NCBI GenBank assembly: GCA_016806145.1 | Contig: CP063166.1 | Location: 1,302,001-1,366,000, forward strand | Length of the DNA: 64,000 nt | From: Variovorax paradoxus | GTDB taxonomy: Bacteria; Pseudomonadota; Gammaproteobacteria; Burkholderiales; Burkholderiaceae_C | Reading direction: 5' to 3' | Part shown: positions 18,966-29,351 of the stretch, piece after piece | Numbering within the stretch: position 1 is the stretch's first letter | Layout: each line of letters begins with the position of its first letter | Notes under the pieces: generated by a model | Seen by the model: only the letters and a program-made list of their open reading frames with translations | Told to the model about the DNA's origin: nothing | The model's database searches: none | Position numbers and translations under genes: made by a program

Positions 18966-19109
18966 GAAGGCTGAGAACCTCGGTTCGCCGGGTTTTCCAG
19001 AATGTCTCGATCGATATTCATTTTGTCGAAAAAATGATTGGATCGATATCCGTTTCATTCCTAGACTGCCGCCAACCCCTACAACAACAGAGACAAGGTC
19101 GGCGCCACG
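18966..19109. promoter_or_regulatory. Divergent control region LysR / sugar operon with GATCGATAT direct repeats
   Basis: GATCGATAT occurs at 19009 and again at 19041, 32 bases apart, or about three helical turns. Between them lies an imperfect hairpin around ATTCATTTTGTC/AAAAAATGAT. The stretch is AT-rich compared with the genes on both sides. This fits two sites for a LysR tetramer with the promoter of the operon next to the second site. Confidence 0.5.
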
Positions 19110-20576
19110 GTGTTCCACGGCGAGATCCATCAGAACGTGCGGCAATACATCAACGGCCGCTGGGAAACCAGCGCGACCACCGGTGTGAGCACCAATCCCT
19201 CGGACACCAGCGAAGTGGTGGCCGAGTACGCACGGGCCGACCGCCGCCAGACCGACGCGGCGATCCGCGCCGCCTCCGACGCCTTCCCCCACTGGAGCCA
19301 CAGCACGCCGCAGCGCCGCGCCGACGTGCTCGACCGCATCGGCGCCGAGCTGCTGGCGCGCAAGGACGAGCTGGGCCTGCTGCTGGCGCGCGAGGAGGGC
19401 AAGGTGCTGCCCGAGGCCGTGGCCGAGGTGGCGCGCGCGGGCCAGGTGTTCAAGTTCTTCGCGGGCGAGGCCTTCCGCGGCGGCGCGGGCGCCGGCGGCG
19501 GCGAGAGCCTCGCCTCGGCGCGCGCGGGCGTGCAGGTCGACGTCACGCGCGAGCCGCTCGGCGTGGTCGGCCTGATCGCGCCGTGGAACGCGCCCTTCGC
19601 GGTGCCGGCCTGGAAGATCGCGCCCGCGCTCGCGCACGGCAACAGCGTGGTGTTCAAGCCGGCCGAGCGGGTGCCGGCCTGCGGCTGGGCGCTGGCCGAG
19701 ATCATCAGCCGCGCGGCGCTGCCCGCGGGCGTGTTCAACCTCGTGATGGGCAGCGGCCGCGAGGTCGGCCAGGCGCTGGTCGACAGCCCGCACGTCGACG
19801 CGCTGAGCTTCACCGGCTCGGCCGCCGTCGGCGAGCGCGTGCTGCGCGGCGCCACCGCGCGCCGGGCCCGGGTTCAGCTCGAGATGGGCGGCAAGAACGC
19901 GCTGGTGGTGCTGGCCGATGCCGACCTCGAGCGCGCGGTCAACTGCGCGGTGCAGGGTGCCTACTTCTCGGCCGGCCAGCGCTGCACCGCCTCGAGCCGG
20001 CTGATCGTCGAGGCCGCGGTGCACGACGCCTTCGTGGCGCGGCTGCGCGAGCGGCTCAAGGCGCTGCGCGTGGGCCATGCGCTCGAGCGCGGCGTGGAGA
20101 TCGGCCCGGTGGCCGACGCCGAGCGGCTCGCGGGTCACCTCGCCTGGGTCGAGATCGCGCGTGCCGAGGGCGCCGAACATGTGTGGGGCGGCGAAGCGCT
20201 CGAGCGCGCCACCACCGGCCACTACATGAGCCCGGCGCTGTTCCTGGCCGAGCCCGGCCACCGCATCGCGCGCGAGGAGATCTTCGGCCCGCTGGCCTGC
20301 GTGCTGCGCGCCACCGACTACGAGCATGCGCTCGCGCTGTGCAACGACACGCCCTTCGGCCTGTGCGCCGGCATCTGCACCAACTCGCTGAAGCACGCGA
20401 TGCATTTCAGGCGCCATGCCGAGGTCGGCATGACCATGGTCAACCTGCCGACCGCGGGCGTGGACTTCCACGTGCCCTTCGGCGGCCGCAAGGGCTCGGG
20501 CCACGGCCCGCGCGAGCAGGGACGCCATGCCGCCGAGTTCTACACGCAGGTCAAGACCGGCTACATGCTGGCCTGA
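19110..20576 (+). CDS. Aldehyde dehydrogenase, probable 2,5-dioxopentanoate (alpha-ketoglutarate semialdehyde) dehydrogenase
   Basis: A 488-residue NAD(P)+-dependent aldehyde dehydrogenase. Catalytic Cys292 is in AGQRCTAS, the general base Glu258 in LEMGGKNA, and the cofactor loop is [17 protein letters not shown] is also present. A GTG start with AGAGACAAGG upstream gives normal length. It is the first gene of the sugar operon, 61 bases before the YtfQ-like gene. In non-phosphorylative pentose pathways such an enzyme performs the last step, 2,5-dioxopentanoate to 2-oxoglutarate, and the other enzymes of that route are in the same island. The family assignment is secure; the substrate is inferred from neighbours. 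Confidence 0.92.
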   Translation: MFHGEIHQNVRQYINGRWETSATTGVSTNPSDTSEVVAEYARADRRQTDAAIRAASDAFPHWSHSTPQRRADVLDRIGAELLARKDELGLLLAREEGKVLPEAVAEVARAGQVFKFFAGEAFRGGAGAGGGESLASARAGVQVDVTREPLGVVGLIAPWNAPFAVPAWKIAPALAHGNSVVFKPAERVPACGWALAEIISRAALPAGVFNLVMGSGREVGQALVDSPHVDALSFTGSAAVGERVLRGATARRARVQLEMGGKNALVVLADADLERAVNCAVQGAYFSAGQRCTASSRLIVEAAVHDAFVARLRERLKALRVGHALERGVEIGPVADAERLAGHLAWVEIARAEGAEHVWGGEALERATTGHYMSPALFLAEPGHRIAREEIFGPLACVLRATDYEHALALCNDTPFGLCAGICTNSLKHAMHFRRHAEVGMTMVNLPTAGVDFHVPFGGRKGSGHGPREQGRHAAEFYTQVKTGYMLA

Positions 20577-20636
20577 CCCGCACCCAGGTCCCCCGGTTTC
20601 CGACAAGCAGCCCCCATCCACAACAGGAGACGACCC

Positions 20637-21602
20637 ATGACCATGAACCGCCGCACCCTCAACGCCGCGCTCGCCGCCGCCGCCCTCGGCGGTCTGCTGC
20701 CGGCTTCCGTCCTCGCGCAGAAGAAGCTCGTGCTGGGCTTCGCGCAGGTCGGCGCCGAAAGCGAATGGCGCACCGCCAACACCGAGTCGATCAAGGCCTC
20801 GGCCAAGGAGGCCGGCATCGAACTCAAGTTCTCCGACGCGCAGCAGAAGCAGGAGAACCAGATCAAGGCGATCCGCTCGTACATCGCGCAGAAGGTCGAC
20901 GTGATCGCCTTCTCGCCCGTGGTCGAGTCGGGCTGGGACACGGTGCTGCGCGAGGCGAAGGCCGCGAAGATCCCGGTGGTGCTGACCGACCGCTCCGTCA
21001 ACAGCAAGGACGACACGCTCTACGTGACCTTCATGGGCTCGGACTTCGTCGAGGAGGGCCGCAAGGCCGGCCGCTGGCTGGTCGAGAAGATGAAGGACCA
21101 GAAGGGCGAGGTCAACATCGTCGAGCTGCAGGGCACGGTGGGCTCGGCGCCCGCCATCGACCGCAAGAAGGGCTTCGAGGAAATCATCAAGGCCGACCCG
21201 AAGTTCAAGATCGTGCGCTCGCAGACCGGCGACTTCACGCGCGCCAAGGGCAAGGAGGTGATGGAAGCCTTCCTCAAGGCCGAAGGCAAGAAGATCAACG
21301 TGCTCTACGCGCACAACGACGACATGGCGATCGGCGCGATCCAGGCCATCGAGGAGGCCGGCCTCAAGCCCGCGAAGGACATCGTGATCATCTCCATCGA
21401 CGGCGTGAAGGGCGCCTTCGAGGCCATGATCGCCGGCAAGCTCAACGTTTCGGTCGAATGCAGCCCGCTGCTGGGCCCGCAGCTGATGCAGGCGGTGAAG
21501 GACATCAAGGCCGGCAAGACGCTGCCCAAGCGCATCGTGACCGAGGAGGGCATCTTCCCGATGGAAGTGGCCGCCAAGGAATTCCCGAGCCGCAAGTACT
21601 GA
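20637..21602 (+). CDS. ytfQ: Sugar ABC transporter substrate-binding protein, YtfQ-like
   Basis: A 321-residue periplasmic-binding protein of the type-1 fold (Peripla_BP_4). Residues 1-27 form a signal peptide ending at [24 protein letters not shown] at the mature N-terminus is the signature of the YtfQ galactofuranose/arabinose-binding group, with [20 protein letters not shown] as the hinge/ligand region. A good AGGAGA ribosome binding site precedes the ATG. It is directly followed by a second binding protein (ChvE-like), and its cognate ATPase and permeases (YtfR, YtfT, YjfF types) are found 4-7 kb downstream. E. coli YtfQ binds galactofuranose; pentofuranose uptake is likely here given the pathway. 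Confidence 0.92.
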   Translation: MTMNRRTLNAALAAAALGGLLPASVLAQKKLVLGFAQVGAESEWRTANTESIKASAKEAGIELKFSDAQQKQENQIKAIRSYIAQKVDVIAFSPVVESGWDTVLREAKAAKIPVVLTDRSVNSKDDTLYVTFMGSDFVEEGRKAGRWLVEKMKDQKGEVNIVELQGTVGSAPAIDRKKGFEEIIKADPKFKIVRSQTGDFTRAKGKEVMEAFLKAEGKKINVLYAHNDDMAIGAIQAIEEAGLKPAKDIVIISIDGVKGAFEAMIAGKLNVSVECSPLLGPQLMQAVKDIKAGKTLPKRIVTEEGIFPMEVAAKEFPSRKY

Positions 21603-21611
21603 GGACGGCCC

Positions 21612-22681
21612 ATGAAGCGCAGCAACTTCCTCAAGGCGGCCGTCGCGGGCCTCGCGCTCGCAGCCGCCGGCATCGCACCGCTGGCCCAGGCACAGGACAA
21701 GGGCCTGATCGCGATCTCGATGCCCACCAAGTCCTCGGCGCGCTGGATCGCCGACGGCGCCAACATGGTCAAGTACTTCAAGGAGAAGGGGTACAAGACC
21801 GATCTGCAATATGCGGACGACGACATCCCGAACCAGCTCGCCCAGGTCGAGAACATGGTGACGAAGGGGTCGAAGGTGCTGGTGATCGCGGCCATCGACG
21901 GCACCACGCTGTCCGACGTGCTGCAAAAGGCTGCCGACAAGGGCGTGAAGGTGATCGCCTACGACCGGCTCATCAAGGGTTCGAAGAACGTCGACTACTA
22001 CGCCACCTTCGACAACTTCCAGGTCGGCGTGCTGCAGGCGCAGTCGATCGAGAAGGCGCTCGACCTCAAGGCCGGCAAGGGGCCGTTCAACATCGAGCTG
22101 TTCGGCGGCTCGCCCGACGACAACAACGCCTTCTTCTTCTACAACGGCGCGATGTCGGTGCTCGAGCCCTACATCAAGAGCGGCAAGCTGGTGGTGCGCA
22201 GCAAGCAGATGGGCATGGACAAGGTCGGCACCCTGCGCTGGGACGGCGCGGTGGCGCAGGCGCGCATGGACAACCTGCTGTCGGCCTTCTATACCAAGGA
22301 GCGCGTCGACGCGGTGCTCTCGCCCTACGACGGCCTGTCGATCGGCATCCTGTCCTCGCTCAAGGGCGTGGGCTACGGCTCGGGCTCGCAGGCCATGCCG
22401 GTGGTGTCGGGGCAGGACGCCGAGATCCCCTCGGTGAAATCGATCCTGCGCAAGGAGCAGAGCTCGACCGTGTTCAAGGACACGCGCGAGCTCGCCAAGG
22501 TCACGGTGGCGATGGTCGACGCCATGCTCTCGGGCAAGACGCCCGAGGTCAACGACACCAAGACCTACAACAACGGCGTCAAGGTCGTGCCCTCGTACCT
22601 GCTCAAGCCGGTCAGCGTCGACGGCAGCAACTGGAAGCAGGTGCTGGTCGACAGCGGCTACTACAAGGAAAGCCAGGTCAA

Positions 22682-22685
<4 letters not shown>
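21612..22685 (+). CDS. chvE: Multiple sugar-binding periplasmic protein, ChvE-like
   Basis: A 357-residue binding protein with a signal peptide (cut near AQAQ, residue 27). [20 protein letters not shown] opens the mature protein as in ChvE and XylF, and [35 protein letters not shown] and [10 protein letters not shown] are family segments. ChvE proteins bind arabinose, galactose, glucose and similar monosaccharides; in Agrobacterium ChvE also signals to VirA/VirG. Here it is cotranscribed with its ATPase (GguA type), whose GTG overlaps this stop codon. A vir-type signalling role cannot be judged from this window. Confidence 0.94.
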
Positions 22686-24236
<1,551 letters not shown>

Positions 24237-24250
<14 letters not shown>

Positions 24251-25445
24251 AGCGCAGGTGGCGACCGCCGCCGTGGCCGCCGAGCCCGGGGGCCTGCACG
24301 CGGGCTTCCTCAAGAACAACCTGCGCGAATACGGCATGCTGATCTCGCTGGTCGCGATCATGGTGCTGTTCCAGGTGCTGACCGACGGCACCCTGCTGCG
24401 GCCGCTGAACCTCACGAACCTGCTGCTGCAGAACAGCTACGTGGTGATCATGGCGCTGGGCATGCTGCTGGTGATCGTGGCCGGCCACATCGACCTGTCG
24501 GTGGGCTCGGTCTGCGGCTTCATCGGCGCGCTGGCGGCGGTGCTGATGGTGGAGTACGAATGGCATTTCGTGCCGACAGCGATCGTGAGCATCCTCGCGG
24601 GCGCGCTGATCGGCGCGGCGCAGGGCTGGTTCGTGGCCTTTCGCAAGATCCCCTCGTTCATCGTCACGCTCGCGGGCATGCTGGTGTTCAAGGGGCTCAC
24701 GCTGGCGCTGCTCGCGGGCCAGTCGGTGGGGCCGTTTCCCGAGGCCTTCCAGCGCCTGAGCTCGGGCTTCATTCCCGACCCGATCGGCGGCACGGCGCTG
24801 CGCACCACCTCGCTGGTCGTGGGCGCGCTGGCGGCCGCGGCGCTGGTGTTCTTCAAGCTGCGCGGCCGCGCGAAGCTCGCCGCGCACGGCATGGCGCAGG
24901 AGCCCTATGCCTTCTTCCTCGTGAAGAACCTGTTCTTCGCGGCCATCATCCTGTTCTTCAGCTACCTGCTGGCCACCTACAAGGGCCTGCCCAACGTGCT
25001 GATCGTGATGGCGGTGCTGATCGTGGCCTACGACTTCGTCACCAACCGCACCACCATCGGCCGGCGCATCTATGCGCTGGGCGGCAACGAGAAGGCGGCG
25101 CGGCTGTCGGGCGTGAAGACGCAGCGCCTGGCCTTCCTGACCTTCGTGAACATGGGCGCGCTGGCGGCGCTCGCGGGCCTGGTGTTCGCGGCCCGGCTCA
25201 ACACCGCCACGCCCAAGGCCGGCCTGGGCTTCGAGCTCGACGTGATCGCGGCCTGCTTCATCGGCGGCGCCTCGGCCTCGGGCGGCGTGGGCAAGGTGAT
25301 GGGCGCCGTCATCGGCGCCTTCATCATGGGCGTGATGAACAACGGCATGTCGATCCTCGGCATCGGCATCGACTACCAGCAGGTGATCAAGGGGCTGGTG
25401 CTGCTGGCGGCGGTGTTCATCGACGTCTACAACAAGAACAAGTAG
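24237..25445 (+). CDS. gguB: Sugar ABC transporter permease, GguB-like
   Basis: A 402-residue integral membrane protein of the BPD_transp_2 family (XylH/GguB type), larger than RbsC-type permeases as expected for this subgroup. Hydrophobic segments run throughout, with the family motif [20 protein letters not shown] and the late [23 protein letters not shown] end. It overlaps gguA by 14 bases and ends 4 bases before the YtfR-type ATPase, so the ChvE transporter and the second transporter are in one transcription unit. Confidence 0.94.
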
Positions 25446-25449
25446 CGCC

Positions 25450-26979
25450 ATGACCGAATCAGCGACCTCCGCGCCCCTGCCCGTGCTCGCGCTGCGCGGC
25501 ATCCGCGAGCAGTTCGGCGGCATCGCCGTGCTCGACGACGTGCAGCTGAAGCTGTACCCGGGCGAGGTGCATGCGCTGATGGGGCAGAACGGTGCGGGAA
25601 AGTCGACGCTGATCAAGGTCCTGACGGGCGTGCTGCCGTCGAGCGGTGGCGAGATGTTCCTCGACGGGCAGGCGATCCATCCGGCGTCGCCGCTCGATGC
25701 GCAGAAGCTCGGGATCAGCACGGTCTACCAGGAAGTGAACCTGTGCCCGAACCTGTCGGTGGCGGAGAACGTGTTCGCGGGCCGCTATCCGCGCCGCGGC
25801 GCGCTGCAGGGCTTTCGCATCGACTGGCGCGCGGTGAACCGCCGCGCGGAAGAACTGCTCGCGCGCATCGGTCTCGAGATCGACGTGACGCGGCTGCTGT
25901 CGAGCTATTCGGTGGCGGTGCAGCAGATGGTGGCGATCGCGCGCGCGCTCGGCGTGTCGTCGAAGGTGCTGATCCTCGACGAGCCGACCTCGAGCCTGGA
26001 CGACGACGAGGTCGAGAAGCTGTTCGAGGTGCTGCGGCGGCTGCGCGCGGAAGGCATGGCGATCGTCTTCGTGACGCACTTCCTCAACCAGATGTATGCG
26101 GTGTCCGATCGCATCACGGTGCTGCGCAACGGCCACTGGGTGGGCGAATGGACGGCGGCGGACCTGGGCCCGCAGGCGCTGATCGCGGCGATGCTCGGGC
26201 GCGAGCTGGCGGCGCAGTCGGCGCGGCCCGCGGCGTTGCCGGCCTTCGACGAGGCGGCCCCCGCGCTGCTGCAGATCGAGGGACTGGCACAGGCCGGCCA
26301 GCTGCAACCGACCGACCTGCGCGTGCGTGCCGGCGAGGTGGTCGGCATCGCAGGCCTGCTGGGCGCGGGCCGCACGGAACTGGCGCGGCTGCTGTTCGGG
26401 CTCGAGACGCCCGACCGCGGGGTGTTGAAGATCGAGGGCCGCGCACTGAGCTTCTCGAACCCGGCCGATGCGATCCGCGAGGGCCTGGCGCTGTGCCCCG
26501 AGGAACGCAAGACCGACGGCATCGTGGCCGAGCTGTCGGTGCGCGAGAACATCGCGCTCGCGCTGCAGGCACGCCTGGGCACGCGCAAGTTTCTCTCGCA
26601 TGCCGAACAGACGGCGATGGCCGAACGCTTCGTGGCCTCGCTGGGCATCAAGACGGCGAGTGTCGAAACCCCCATCGGCCTGCTCTCGGGCGGCAATCAG
26701 CAGAAGGCGATGATCGCGCGCTGGCTCGCGACCGAGCCGCGCATCCTGATCCTCGACGAACCCACGCGCGGCATCGACGTGGCGGCCAAGCAGGAGATCA
26801 TGGAAGAGATCCTGCGGCTCGCGCGTGCGGGGATGGCGGTGATCTTCATTTCCTCCGAGATGAGCGAGGTGGTGCGGGTCGCGCATCGCATCGTCGTGCT
26901 GCGTGACCGGAAGAAGGTGGGGGAGTTGCCGGGCGGGGCTACGGAGGACGAGGTGTACGACATGATTGCTGCGGCATGA
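25450..26979 (+). CDS. ytfR: Sugar ABC transporter ATP-binding protein, YtfR-like
   Basis: A 509-residue double ABC ATPase. Domain 1: GQNGAGKST, VLILDEPTSSLDDDE; domain 2: [34 protein letters not shown]. The PSLxVAENVFAGRYPRRG-type segment matches YtfR rather than GguA. It should pair with the YtfQ-like binding protein upstream and the YtfT/YjfF-like permeases downstream. A composite repeat of about 245 bp sits between it and the next gene, so expression of the permeases may be partly uncoupled from it. Confidence 0.93.
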   Translation: MTESATSAPLPVLALRGIREQFGGIAVLDDVQLKLYPGEVHALMGQNGAGKSTLIKVLTGVLPSSGGEMFLDGQAIHPASPLDAQKLGISTVYQEVNLCPNLSVAENVFAGRYPRRGALQGFRIDWRAVNRRAEELLARIGLEIDVTRLLSSYSVAVQQMVAIARALGVSSKVLILDEPTSSLDDDEVEKLFEVLRRLRAEGMAIVFVTHFLNQMYAVSDRITVLRNGHWVGEWTAADLGPQALIAAMLGRELAAQSARPAALPAFDEAAPALLQIEGLAQAGQLQPTDLRVRAGEVVGIAGLLGAGRTELARLLFGLETPDRGVLKIEGRALSFSNPADAIREGLALCPEERKTDGIVAELSVRENIALALQARLGTRKFLSHAEQTAMAERFVASLGIKTASVETPIGLLSGGNQQKAMIARWLATEPRILILDEPTRGIDVAAKQEIMEEILRLARAGMAVIFISSEMSEVVRVAHRIVVLRDRKKVGELPGGATEDEVYDMIAAA

Positions 26980-27002
26980 AAGCTTGCTCGATGTCTTGTT
27001 CG

Positions 27003-27247
27003 GGGTGGGCGTGCGCCGACGGGGTACTCCCCTCCGCGAATGTCCCCCGCCCTTCGGGCTCCTCCTTTATTTCGCTGCGGGGAGTACCCCGCCGACGCAC
27101 GCCAGACGCGCAGCACTCGATCCGCCGGCACCACCGCAGCGCCTCCGTGCACAGGGCAGTGGGTGCTTCCCGCAGCGAAATAAAGGAGGAGCCGAAGGCG
27201 GGGGACATTCGCGGAGGGAAGTACCCGCTGTCCTGTGCACGCGCCCC
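27003..27247. repeat. Composite palindromic repeat, copy 1
   Basis: Two units of about 70 bp in opposite orientation (27021-27090 and 27161-27226) are joined by a GC-rich spacer. Each unit has complementary ends (GGGGTACTCCC / GGGAGTACCCC in unit 1) and a core containing GAATGTCCCC and ATTTCGCTGCGG or their complements. The whole element recurs in reverse orientation at 47291-47537, with the outer end GTCCTGTGCACGCGCCCC identical. It fills the gap between the YtfR and YtfT genes and ends 24 bases before the YtfT start codon. It carries no transposase. Its form is that of a BIME or MITE. Confidence 0.85.
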
Positions 27248-27271
27248 AGCCCTCCAGCAGAGACCCCCCCA

Positions 27272-28318
27272 ATGACAACAACAAAAAGCCGAGCGCACAA
27301 AGCCATGCACCACCGCCTGACCTGGCCCCTGGTCACGCTGTTCCTCCTGCTGGCCATCAACACAGCCTTCAACCCCAGCTTCCTCCACCTCGAATGGAGA
27401 GAGGGCCATCTCTACGGCAGCCTCATCGACATCCTCAACCGCGCCGCCCCCCTGGTGCTGGTGTCGCTGGGCATGACCCTGGTGATCGCCACGCGGGGCA
27501 TCGACATTTCGGTCGGCGCCGTCGTGGCCATCGCGGCGGCGCTCGCGGCCTGGATGATCGGCGGCTCGGTGGCCAGCGACGTGAGCCGCTTTCCCATGAG
27601 CCTGGCCATCGTGGCCGCCATCGGCATCGCGCTGCTGTGCGGCCTGTGGAACGGCCTGCTGGTCGCCAAGGTCGGCATGCAGCCGATCATCGCCACGCTG
27701 ATCCTCATGGTGGCCGGGCGCGGCATCGCGCAGCTCATCGCCGACGGCCAGATCATCACCATCTACTACAAGCCCTTCTTCTTCCTCGGCAGCGGCTACC
27801 TGCTGGGTCTGCCGTTCTCGCTGTTCATCGTGGCGACCGTGTTCGTGCTGCTGTATCTCGCCATCACCCGCACCGCGCTGGGCCTGTTCATCCAGGCCGT
27901 GGGCATCAACCCGACGGCCGCGCGCGTGGCGGGCGTGCAGGCGCGGCGGCTGATCGTCGGGGCCTATGCCTTCTGCGGTGCCTGCGCGGGCGTGGCGGGC
28001 CTCTTGATCAGCTCCAACGTCAAGAGCGCGGACGGCAACAACGCCGGCCAGCTTATCGAACTCGACGCGATCCTTGCCGTGACCCTCGGCGGCACCGCGC
28101 TGACCGGCGGGCGCTTCAGCCTCGTGGGCAGCGTGATCGGCGCGCTGATCATCCAGACCCTGACCTATGCGATCTATTCGCTCGGCGTGCCGCCCGAGAT
28201 CAACCTCGTGGTGAAGGCCGGCGTGGTGTTCGCGGTGATGCTGCTGCAGTCGCCGGAGTTCAGGGCGGAGATCCGGACGCTGGTGCAACGGCCGGCGCAT
28301 GACGGAGTCAAGGCATGA
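27272..28318 (+). CDS. ytfT: Sugar ABC transporter permease, YtfT-like
   Basis: A 348-residue BPD_transp_2 membrane protein with eight to ten hydrophobic segments. Family motifs: LVSLGMTLVIATRGIDISVG and LDAILAVTLGGTALTGGRFS. The ATG at 27272 has only a weak ribosome binding site; MHHRLTWP at 27305 is another possible start. It is separated from the YtfR gene by the composite repeat, and its stop codon overlaps the start of the YjfF-like permease gene (ATGA). Two different permeases per importer is normal for the Ytf system. Confidence 0.93.
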   Translation: MTTTKSRAHKAMHHRLTWPLVTLFLLLAINTAFNPSFLHLEWREGHLYGSLIDILNRAAPLVLVSLGMTLVIATRGIDISVGAVVAIAAALAAWMIGGSVASDVSRFPMSLAIVAAIGIALLCGLWNGLLVAKVGMQPIIATLILMVAGRGIAQLIADGQIITIYYKPFFFLGSGYLLGLPFSLFIVATVFVLLYLAITRTALGLFIQAVGINPTAARVAGVQARRLIVGAYAFCGACAGVAGLLISSNVKSADGNNAGQLIELDAILAVTLGGTALTGGRFSLVGSVIGALIIQTLTYAIYSLGVPPEINLVVKAGVVFAVMLLQSPEFRAEIRTLVQRPAHDGVKA

Positions 28319-29340
28319 GCGCCGTGATCGAAACCGCACCCTCACCCCGGCCGGCTCCCGCAGGCGGCAGAGGGAGCAAGCGGCTCAATCCCAAGTACCT
28401 GCCGCTGGCCGCGACCATCTCGCTGTTCGTGCTCGTCGCCACGCTGGGCTCGGTGTTCTACGACGGCTTCTTCTCGGCTCAGGTCTTCCTCAACCTGCTG
28501 ATCGACAACGCCTTTCTGATCGTCGTCGCCGTCGGCATGACCTTCGTGATCCTCTCGGGCGGCATCGATCTTTCGGTGGGCTCGGTGATCGCGCTCACCA
28601 CCATGGTGTCGGCCGCGCTGGTCGAGAAGCACGGCTGGAGCCCGGCGGTGGTGATTCCGCTCGTGCTCGCCATGGGCACCGCCTTCGGCGCCTTCATGGG
28701 GCTCCTGATCGAACGCTACCGGCTGCAGCCCTTCATCGTCACGCTGGCCGGCATGTTCCTCGCGCGCGGCCTGTGCTACCTGATCAGCATCGACTCGATC
28801 AGCATCACCAACGAGTTCTACACCGAGGTCTCGCAGATCCGCATTCCGATCTGGGGCGAGGCCTCGATCTCGCTGAGCGCGGCGATCGCCATCGGCGTGC
28901 TGCTGGCCGCGGTCTTCATCGCCCACTGCACGCCCTTCGGCCGCGCCGTCTACGCCATCGGCGGCAGCGAGCATTCGGCCATGCTGATGGGCCTGCCGGT
29001 GCGCCGCACGCTGATCGGCGTCTACACCCTCTCGGGCTTCTGCTCGGCGCTGGCCGGCGTCATCTTCACCTTCTACATGCTCTCGGGCTACGGCCTGCAT
29101 GCCGTGGGCCTCGAGCTCGACGCCATCGCGGCGGTGGTCATCGGCGGCACCTTGCTCACGGGCGGCGTGGGCTACGTCGCCGGCACGCTGTTCGGCGTGC
29201 TGATGCTCGGGATCATCCAGACCCTGATCTCCTTCGACGGCACGCTGAGCTCGTGGTGGACGCGCATCGTCGTCGGTGCGCTGCTGTTCGTGTTCTGCCT
29301 GCTGCAACGCTTCTTCACCTCGCGCGCCCCACACCGCTGA
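28315..29340 (+). CDS. yjfF: Sugar ABC transporter permease, YjfF-like
   Basis: A 341-residue membrane protein, the partner permease of the YtfT-like protein. After a Pro/Ala-rich cytosolic N-terminus (about 25 residues) come the hydrophobic segments, with [20 protein letters not shown] and LDAIAAVVIGGTLLTGGVGY as family motifs. It is translationally coupled to the upstream gene by a four-base overlap and followed 11 bases later by the aldonate dehydratase gene, linking uptake to catabolism in one operon. Confidence 0.93.
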   Translation: MSAVIETAPSPRPAPAGGRGSKRLNPKYLPLAATISLFVLVATLGSVFYDGFFSAQVFLNLLIDNAFLIVVAVGMTFVILSGGIDLSVGSVIALTTMVSAALVEKHGWSPAVVIPLVLAMGTAFGAFMGLLIERYRLQPFIVTLAGMFLARGLCYLISIDSISITNEFYTEVSQIRIPIWGEASISLSAAIAIGVLLAAVFIAHCTPFGRAVYAIGGSEHSAMLMGLPVRRTLIGVYTLSGFCSALAGVIFTFYMLSGYGLHAVGLELDAIAAVVIGGTLLTGGVGYVAGTLFGVLMLGIIQTLISFDGTLSSWWTRIVVGALLFVFCLLQRFFTSRAPHR

Positions 29341-29351
29341 TCGACCTCCCC

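Noticed and set aside
18006..21926. A 1306-residue minus-strand frame ending in the LysR protein
   Set aside because: Only the last 319 residues are LysR. The rest is antisense to the aldehyde dehydrogenase and binding-protein genes and is low-complexity.
26998..27250. CRISPR array
   Set aside because: The repeat units are only two per copy, palindromic and in opposite orientation, without regularly spaced unique spacers or cas genes.
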